From Ignavibacteriales bacterium (GTDB lineage: Bacteria > Bacteroidota > Ignavibacteria > Ignavibacteriales > Ignavibacteriaceae), in contig DAIEML010000150.1 in NCBI GenBank assembly GCA_027349615.1, positions 1 through 5,863 of the forward strand: a stretch of 5,863 nucleotides of DNA. The letters run 5' to 3'. The notes beneath the pieces were generated by a model that saw nothing but the letters and a program-made list of their open reading frames with translations, did no database searches and was not told the origin of the DNA. The first letter of the stretch is position 1. Each line of letters starts with the position of its first letter. Both the position numbers and the translations under genes were made by a program. Shown one piece after another: positions 1 to 5,863 of this stretch.

Positions 1-29
1 ATTCCACATCATGATAATTAAACTACAAA

Positions 30-1436
<1,407 letters not shown>

Positions 1437-1439
1437 TTA

Positions 1440-1448
1440 TCCTTTTTT
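1440..1448 (-). promoter_or_regulatory. Ribosome binding site of the tyrosine phenol-lyase gene
   Basis: On the minus strand this reads AAAAAAGGA, followed by a 6-nt spacer (TAAGAA) and the ATG at 1433. The AGGA core and spacing are good for a Shine-Dalgarno site and support the chosen start. It contrasts with the glycosylase gene upstream, which has no such site. Confidence 0.6.
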
Positions 1449-1481
1449 AATGATTGAATAAGTTAGTTACGTTGATAATTC

Positions 1482-1570
1482 CGAATACTATTTGTATTTA
1501 AGATGATTATTCTGATTTATCATTATTATATCGAATAACCTTCGTAATATTAAGATTAATACGAATACTA
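1482..1570. repeat. Direct repeat CGAATACTA, two copies 80 bp apart
   Basis: The 9-mer CGAATACTA occurs at 1482-1490 and again at 1562-1570, flanking the candidate promoter. A shortened relative, CGAATA, lies between them at 1532-1537. One exact copy is on each side of the TATAAT element, so paired protein binding or looping is conceivable, but chance is a real alternative in such AT-rich sequence. Confidence 0.3.
1525..1553 (-). promoter_or_regulatory. Candidate sigma-70-type promoter for the tyrosine phenol-lyase gene
   Basis: On the minus strand a TTAATA element (1548-1553) is followed by a 17-bp spacer and a perfect TATAAT (1525-1530), about 90 bp before the start codon. An overlapping alternative is TTGATT (1570-1575), 17 bp, TAATAT (1547-1552), which would put the -35 box inside the edge of the inverted repeat at 1574-1592. 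The region is very AT-rich, so chance matches are likely. I saw no Bacteroidetes-style TAnnTTTG element. The site is in the only gap of useful size before the gene. Confidence 0.35.
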
Positions 1571-1573
1571 ATC

Positions 1574-1600
1574 AATATTCACTATGAATATTTATATTCA
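1574..1600. promoter_or_regulatory. Inverted repeat with a third half-site, possible operator
   Basis: Positions 1574-1592 form a perfect palindrome, AATATTCA-CTA-TGAATATT: 8-bp arms with a 3-bp centre. A further ATATTCA at 1594-1600 follows immediately, so ATATTCA half-sites occur three times in alternating orientation, and 1586-1599 is itself a second, overlapping palindrome (GAATAT-TT-ATATTC). Relative to the TATAAT candidate, the array begins about 20 bp upstream of the -35 box, where an activator could bind. It does not resemble the TyrR box that controls enteric tpl genes. It lacks a U-tract, so it is unlikely to be a terminator. The regulator is unknown. Confidence 0.4.
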
Positions 1601-1625
1601 GACTAAAAACGATTTAGGAAAGAAA

Positions 1626-2336
1626 TTATTTGATACTATCGAGGAGTAGAAAATTATTTTCTTTATAATTTGATTTTGAAGTGAGAATTTTGAATTCATA
1701 TCTGCAAACTTTTTCAAGAGGACAAATACTACATTTAGGGTTTGTAGGTTTGCAAATTTCTCTACCCAGTTTAATTAGATTTGTGTGAAATTGGTGCGCA
1801 ATATTTTCTGGCAAATTTTTATTAAGCAATTTAAAAGTAATATCTGGAGAATTTGTTTTTACAATCCCTATACGATTTGTTGTGCGATGGACATGCGTAT
1901 CAACTGGACATACGTTTCTTCTCATTGAAAAAAGCAGTACACAACTCGCCGTCTTTACACCAATTCCATTAAACTTAGTCAACTCTAATATAACTTTTTC
2001 ATTATTCATCTCAATTAAGTGCTCTAAAGAAATTTTTCCCTTTTCTTTTTTAATTGTTACTAAAAAATTCTTAATTGATTTTGATTTTTGTTTACTTAGG
2101 CCGGCGACTTTTATTTCCTTTTCAATTTGAGCAATTGATAATTTTGAAACAGAATCCCAATCCGCATAATTATTTTTTAAATTTTGGAATGCTCTAAAAG
2201 AATTTTTATCGTTTGTATTTTGAGAAAGAATAGTTGCGATTAAAAGGTCAACTGATTTTGGTGGAATTTCAGATCGATGTGGTACGCCGTATTTTTTTAA
2301 TAATAAATCATTAATTTTTTTAATTTCTTGTTTCAT
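1626..2336 (-). CDS. Endonuclease III family DNA glycosylase/AP lyase (Nth-like, HhH-GPD, 4Fe-4S)
   Basis: This 236-residue protein has the full endonuclease III layout, which removes damaged pyrimidines and nicks the abasic site in base-excision repair. Visible parts are the N-terminal helical ILSQNTNDKN at about residues 36-45, the helix-hairpin-helix FNGIGVKTA at 122-130 with the catalytic lysine Lys128, and the catalytic aspartate Asp146 in PVDTHVHR. The cluster motif C-x6-C-x2-C-x5-C is at Cys195, 202, 205 and 211, with the same spacing as E. coli Nth. A tail of about 25 residues follows the cluster. The ILSQNTND motif, in place of the E. coli LSAQATD, resembles the set usually annotated 'endonuclease III domain-containing protein', so I give no symbol; thymine-mismatch or other specificity is possible. 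The ATG start fits the family's N-terminus, but the upstream sequence TTACTCTTT has no Shine-Dalgarno match. The start lies 19 nt past a terminator stem. No convincing terminator follows, so read-through toward the lyase gene is possible. Confidence 0.88.
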   Translation of the reverse strand: MKQEIKKINDLLLKKYGVPHRSEIPPKSVDLLIATILSQNTNDKNSFRAFQNLKNNYADWDSVSKLSIAQIEKEIKVAGLSKQKSKSIKNFLVTIKKEKGKISLEHLIEMNNEKVILELTKFNGIGVKTASCVLLFSMRRNVCPVDTHVHRTTNRIGIVKTNSPDITFKLLNKNLPENIAHQFHTNLIKLGREICKPTNPKCSICPLEKVCRYEFKILTSKSNYKENNFLLLDSIK

Positions 2337-2349
2337 AAAGAGTAATAAT

Positions 2350-2376
2350 AAAAAAAGAGGAGCTAAAAGCTCCTCT
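2350..2376 (-). terminator. Rho-independent terminator after the PorV-family gene
   Basis: On the minus strand, AGAGGAGCT (2368-2376), loop TTT, then AGCTCCTCT (2356-2364) form a perfect 9-bp stem, followed by an uninterrupted run of Ts through 2350. It begins 24 bp after the stop codon of the PorV-family gene and ends just before the glycosylase start, so it should close the envelope operon. On the plus strand there is no comparable T-run after the stem. Confidence 0.85.
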
Positions 2377-2399
2377 AAATAATTTTACTTTCCAATTAA

Positions 2400-3434
2400 T
2401 TATAACTGCAAACCAATATCTATAAATTGCACACTCTGAAGTCTTCCGTAGTTTGCCCAGCCATAATTAAACATCACGGTTATTTGGTTATTAATTTTAT
2501 AATTAACACCGCCTCCTAATGTTAATCCTTCTTCACTATTTCTCATAAATAATGATTTATAACCAGCACGGACAAAAAATGTTTCATTATATGCTAATTC
2601 CATACCGCTATTTAAATATTCCGTATTATCGTTAGGATGATTCGCATCAACAGCACCGGTAAGTCGAATATATCGGCTCTTAATTAAATTCATTGATAAT
2701 CCAATTCTGAATGTTAAAGGCAGATCATAACTATCAGTATTGTACTGTGATAAAACATTATTTGGACCTGAGTTTATATTGTTATTTGGGTCGGTATTAA
2801 AAAGCAAATCTCTTCCACTCATTTGCATTTTGGTACCAAAATTTGAAATGCTTGCACCAATTATAAGATCATTAAATGGAGTTATATAATAAGTACCTAC
2901 ATCAACCGCAAAACCATTTGCACTTTCATTCCAAATTGCTTCTCTTATATATTTTGCTTGAAAGCCAAATGAGAATCTATCTGTAAGTTTTCTTGCAAAT
3001 CCAACTCCAATTGCAATTGAACTTGCATCCCAATATTCACCATTACCATCTGGATAGTCAAATGTCCTAACTTTATCTTGCGGAACCGATAATGATGTAA
3101 GATCTGCAAATAATACTCCTAAGTCAGGAATATTAATTGATGCTGCAGCAAAATCATAACTTATATCAGCAAGCCAATTAGCATGATTAAATGTAACTTG
3201 AGAGTTACCATCTTCATTTGCTATTCCCGCGGGATTATAATAAACGCCATAAATATCATTGCTTAAACCAGTATATGCACCACCCATTCCAATAGATCTT
3301 GCGCCAGCGCCAATTTTCAAAAATTGGCCAGCTGTTGTTCCAACTTTTGCTGTGCTTCTATCTGATTGAGCAAATAGAAAATTACTGGTTAATAATAAAA
3401 AACATGTTAAATAAACTGATAAAAATTTTTTCAT
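2400..3434 (-). CDS. PorV/PorQ family outer-membrane beta-barrel protein
   Basis: This 344-residue protein is predicted to be an outer-membrane barrel. It has a signal peptide: two lysines, a hydrophobic stretch to about residue 20, and likely cleavage after Ala22 (LFA-QSD). The family signature follows: GTTAGQFLKIGAGARSIGMG at about 32-51 and NDIYGVYYNPAGIA at about 59-72, as in FadL-like PorV/PorQ proteins. Beyond that, alternating polar/apolar strands and Asn/Asp/Gly-rich loops (for example about 214-225) run to the C-terminus FIDIGLQL. In T9SS bacteria PorV binds the C-terminal sorting domain of cargo at the outer membrane and PorQ acts in the attachment complex; many relatives are uncharacterised paralogues. 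The gene starts 72 bp after the stop of a large protein with a T9SS-like C-terminal domain, suggesting an operon and a cargo-specific partner role (inference). The ATG has AGGA 10 nt upstream, a rather long spacing. An intrinsic terminator follows. I cannot tell PorV from PorQ or a paralogue, so no symbol is given. Confidence 0.85.
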   Translation of the reverse strand: MKKFLSVYLTCFLLLTSNFLFAQSDRSTAKVGTTAGQFLKIGAGARSIGMGGAYTGLSNDIYGVYYNPAGIANEDGNSQVTFNHANWLADISYDFAAASINIPDLGVLFADLTSLSVPQDKVRTFDYPDGNGEYWDASSIAIGVGFARKLTDRFSFGFQAKYIREAIWNESANGFAVDVGTYYITPFNDLIIGASISNFGTKMQMSGRDLLFNTDPNNNINSGPNNVLSQYNTDSYDLPLTFRIGLSMNLIKSRYIRLTGAVDANHPNDNTEYLNSGMELAYNETFFVRAGYKSLFMRNSEEGLTLGGGVNYKINNQITVMFNYGWANYGRLQSVQFIDIGLQL

Positions 3435-3452
3435 AATTATAAAATCCTGTTA

Positions 3453-3468
3453 GTTTGATTTTTCAAAC
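3453..3468 (-). other. Small hairpin in the leader of the PorV-family gene
   Basis: GTTTGA and TCAAAC (6-bp arms) enclose a 4-nt A loop on the minus strand. It follows the 13-bp hairpin with no spacer and ends just before the AGGA of the PorV-family gene. It may form an RNA structure near the ribosome site, though a 6-bp AT-rich stem is weak by itself. Confidence 0.4.
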
Positions 3469-3501
3469 ATGACTCCGTTAACTTGAAATTAACGGAGTCA
3501 T
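3469..3501 (-). other. Strong intercistronic hairpin between the surface protein and PorV-family genes
   Basis: The arms ATGACTCCGTTAA (3469-3481) and TTAACGGAGTCAT (3489-3501) pair perfectly over 13 bp around a 7-nt loop. It sits 5 bp after the stop codon of the large surface-protein gene. On the minus strand it is not followed by a T-run but by a second small hairpin, so it looks more like an mRNA-stabilising or attenuating structure than a full intrinsic terminator. On the plus strand the bases after it are T-rich, so it could also stop antisense transcripts. Confidence 0.6.
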
Positions 3502-3506
3502 AAATT

Positions 3507-5863
3507 TTATTTTATAACTGCAAATCTTCCTATTTTCTGCCCAATACCTGGCGCATCAACTTGGAAGATATATACTCCATATGCTATTCTTTCACCTTCG
3601 TAGCTTAATAAATCCCACGAAGTCATACTTGTATTATCATCTTTCTCAATTGTCTGCACTAGTTCTCCTGTAATTGTGTAAATTCTAATAGTGCATTTAG
3701 GGGGAAGATTTCTAAACTGAATTTGCCTATCTCCTCTTGAATCCGTAAATGTTCCAGGATTTTCTGCAACACTGTAAGCTACATAAGGATTAGGAACGAC
3801 ATAAATATTGTTAAGATCATTTTTAGCTAAATCTGATTTGAATTCAGCTGGAACTGTATGATACATATATGTATCTCCAGCTTGAAATGGTTTTAAAGTT
3901 TTTACCGCAAATACATCACCAGGTTTTGGGAAAACTGGTTTCAAAGTACTGTCAGTAGGAAGCTTAAAATCAACTTCATAACTTGTTGTAGCTCCGGTAG
4001 CATTCTGTGGTCGTAAAATTATCGGTTGATCAAAATTCCATCTTGAATTTTGTTTCGTACCTAATTTTACAAACAATAAATATTTCGCTGGTTGATTTGT
4101 AGTTACATTAACAATATTAAAAGGACAAATAACTTTTAAGGTAGAAAGATTTGTTGAAGCTGTGTCTCCCGGATGCAGCCATTGTCCGCTGTCTGTCGTA
4201 TCTAAACCGGTAAATCTAATTTCCCAATCAGCACGAGTTTGTACTTTTGGATTGCCTGAAATTGGAGGGAAAACAATTTTTGAAATTAAATTTATTTTAT
4301 CATCATTAACATAACCAGAGTTTACTGTATCAATTGTTAAAGGATCGTCTTGAACTTTAATCCGCATTCCATCAAAACTATTATTGCCATCTTCATTATT
4401 GATAAGCTTGCTTTGATAAATAGGATAATACCTATAAGCAGCTTTAAATAATTCTCCCACTGGCAATGAACCTTTTGATGAACCTCTGATTCTTCCAAAC
4501 TGTGAATTTAACACATACTTTGAAGGATCAACTAAATTATTACCTGAATCAAACAATTGAAAACTTTCAGGTATAATGTTTGGATAACTTAAAGAAACAA
4601 ATACTGTATCATTAGCTTTGAAGTTTTCATTAATTCCTGTTGAATCGATTACATTATAAGTTACGCTATCTGCAAATATTACTTTGTAAAGTTTATCCTG
4701 AACTGCAAGATCATTTAAAACTTGCATCTTAATTTTACCAGTTGAATTACCGGTAATCTGTTGAGGAGTTCCATCTAATCCTGCTTCGGCATTTTTTATT
4801 CCTGAAGGTAAAGGACCTGGAGTTGCCTCAGCAGTATTAACATCAAACTTTAACTTTCCTGTAATTGGATCCTTTGATATTACAGATTGACATTCTGATG
4901 GAGGAATACTGAATTGTATTGATCCCATATCATAAGAAACTAAAGCATAATAATAAGTAACACCATTTTGTACCGTAGAATCAACAAATTCATGAACTAA
5001 TCCGGTGTTGTTGCCAATAAAATATTTTACTGCGTGGCCAATATATTCAACTGGGAAAAATCCTGATAAAGAATCAACTAAATCCCACTGGGCTCTTTTT
5101 CCAGTGGTTGGATCAAATAATGCTTGGCCTAAAAATGGAGTTCCATTTCCATCTGTAATTGTATAAACATCACTAAAATTATAATCTCTGCTTCTATATA
5201 GTTTATAACCTTCAAAGTCATTTATTCTTGTAAAAGGATCAAATGACTTTTCAGCTTTTGTATCCCAATATAGTGTAACTCTGCCATTGCCAGGAACTGC
5301 AGTAAGAGTTGGCTTGTCTGGCGGTTTTGCAAATCTGTAAGATGACTCCAAAATTCTCTGGGAAGTTTCTGCATTTAAAACTAATGCATCAAGATTATCA
5401 CCAAACAATATTGACATTGAAAATCTTTGGGACTGTTGTTTTTCTAGCTTCATCGGTCCAGTATCAAAGTTAAAAATATTATCACCAGGCTGTTGTAAAA
5501 GTGTCTGGTTAGGATCAATACTATCTGATGAAGCCCATTCCCACATTAATGAATAATTTAATGGAACATTTGGTAATCCATTTGTATATTGAGCCGCGTG
5601 GAATGCTGTTAATCCTAATTGATCTGATTCGTTAACGTCTCTCATTCCAAAATCAGGTTCTGATCCTGCCCATAAATAGCCAGGTAATTTTTCATCTGAT
5701 AATGGTTCTCCAACATCATACTTACCATTTCCATTTTGATCTAAATACCAAGCTTGAGAAGGTTTACCATCACCTTCACCATAATCCGGCCCTGGATAAT
5801 TTGGAGAGTTAGGACCAATTCCATCTATTCCAACATCATCTTTTGTAGGATCCCAATCACCAT
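3507..5863 (-). CDS. Large secreted surface protein with FnIII-like domain and T9SS-type C-terminal domain (5' end outside the window)
   Basis: The reading frame is open from the stop at 3507-3509 to the right edge, giving 784 visible codons; the true start is beyond 5863. The Met at 5643-5645 is internal, because 72 upstream codons continue the same low-complexity style. In order: an acidic, Gly/Pro-rich segment (about 5650-5861) with DQNGNGKYDVGE, which resembles Ca-binding Asp/Asn loops; a fibronectin-III-like domain (about 4911-5324) with KPTLTAVPGNGRVTLYWD, EGYKLYRS and VTYYYALVSYD; a long beta-rich stretch I do not recognise (about 3816-4910); and a terminal domain of about 100 residues (3510-3815). 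The last contains IYVVPNPY, RGDRQIQFRNLPP, IRIYTITGELVQTI, YGVYIFQVDAPG and the end GRFAVIK, the form of T9SS type A sorting domains. Such proteins are exported through the outer membrane and anchored or released at the cell surface. The adjacent PorV-type gene supports this. No enzymatic motif is visible in the part present; adhesion or structural roles are possible but not shown. Confidence 0.82.
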   Translation of the reverse strand, partial: GDWDPTKDDVGIDGIGPNSPNYPGPDYGEGDGKPSQAWYLDQNGNGKYDVGEPLSDEKLPGYLWAGSEPDFGMRDVNESDQLGLTAFHAAQYTNGLPNVPLNYSLMWEWASSDSIDPNQTLLQQPGDNIFNFDTGPMKLEKQQSQRFSMSILFGDNLDALVLNAETSQRILESSYRFAKPPDKPTLTAVPGNGRVTLYWDTKAEKSFDPFTRINDFEGYKLYRSRDYNFSDVYTITDGNGTPFLGQALFDPTTGKRAQWDLVDSLSGFFPVEYIGHAVKYFIGNNTGLVHEFVDSTVQNGVTYYYALVSYDMGSIQFSIPPSECQSVISKDPITGKLKFDVNTAEATPGPLPSGIKNAEAGLDGTPQQITGNSTGKIKMQVLNDLAVQDKLYKVIFADSVTYNVIDSTGINENFKANDTVFVSLSYPNIIPESFQLFDSGNNLVDPSKYVLNSQFGRIRGSSKGSLPVGELFKAAYRYYPIYQSKLINNEDGNNSFDGMRIKVQDDPLTIDTVNSGYVNDDKINLISKIVFPPISGNPKVQTRADWEIRFTGLDTTDSGQWLHPGDTASTNLSTLKVICPFNIVNVTTNQPAKYLLFVKLGTKQNSRWNFDQPIILRPQNATGATTSYEVDFKLPTDSTLKPVFPKPGDVFAVKTLKPFQAGDTYMYHTVPAEFKSDLAKNDLNNIYVVPNPYVAYSVAENPGTFTDSRGDRQIQFRNLPPKCTIRIYTITGELVQTIEKDDNTSMTSWDLLSYEGERIAYGVYIFQVDAPGIGQKIGRFAVIK

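Noticed and set aside
1574..1592. Inverted repeat as the terminator of the glycosylase gene
   Set aside because: The stem is almost all A/T and no T-run follows it on the minus strand, so an operator reading is preferred.
1882..2130. Plus-strand open frame of 82 codons
   Set aside because: It lies wholly inside the glycosylase gene on the opposite strand, across its conserved catalytic region; its residue pattern shows no domain and it is a shadow of the real gene.
3436..3441. TATAAT on the minus strand as a promoter for the PorV-family gene
   Set aside because: It ends one base before the ATG, so transcription would begin inside the coding region; it is more likely AT-rich leader sequence.
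5643..5645. ATG as the start of the large surface protein
   Set aside because: The same frame continues without a stop for 72 more codons to the window edge, with compositionally consistent secreted-protein sequence, so this Met is internal.

Overview
The window is AT-rich bacterial DNA with four genes, all on the minus strand. The organism is most likely a member of the Bacteroidota/Chlorobiota/Ignavibacteriota group, with Ignavibacteriota as the best guess. The evidence is a large surface protein ending in a type IX secretion (T9SS)-style C-terminal domain, followed directly by a PorV/PorQ-type outer-membrane protein. Low GC and A/T-biased codons fit. This placement rests on protein style alone; no rRNA or other phylogenetic marker is present.

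In transcription order (right to left): (1) 5863-3507 is the C-terminal 784 codons of a large secreted beta-rich protein whose start lies outside the window. It carries acidic, glycine-rich possible Ca-binding loops, a fibronectin-III-like domain, further beta-rich sequence and a terminal sorting-type domain. (2) A 72-bp gap holds two adjacent hairpins. (3) 3434-2400 is a PorV/PorQ-family outer-membrane beta-barrel, probably co-transcribed with the surface protein. (4) A clear intrinsic terminator lies at 2350-2376. (5) 2336-1626 is an endonuclease III-family DNA glycosylase/AP lyase with an intact catalytic Lys/Asp pair and a 4Fe-4S cluster motif. Its start is only 19 nt past the terminator stem and it has no visible Shine-Dalgarno sequence. 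(6) A 192-bp intergenic region holds a candidate promoter, an inverted repeat with a third half-site, and a 9-bp direct repeat. (7) 1433-30 is a PLP-dependent beta-eliminating lyase. Its active-site residues match tyrosine phenol-lyase rather than tryptophanase.

Functionally, the right half is an envelope/secretion pair: a probable T9SS cargo with a PorV-like outer-membrane partner. The left half has a base-excision-repair gene and an amino-acid catabolic gene, predicted to convert tyrosine to phenol, pyruvate and ammonia. The two halves have no evident common role. I saw no mobile element, CRISPR array, tRNA or rRNA. Nothing here amounts to a clearly new system; the points most worth checking are the cargo/PorV pairing, the TPL-type lyase and its upstream repeat array, and the terminator immediately in front of the glycosylase gene.
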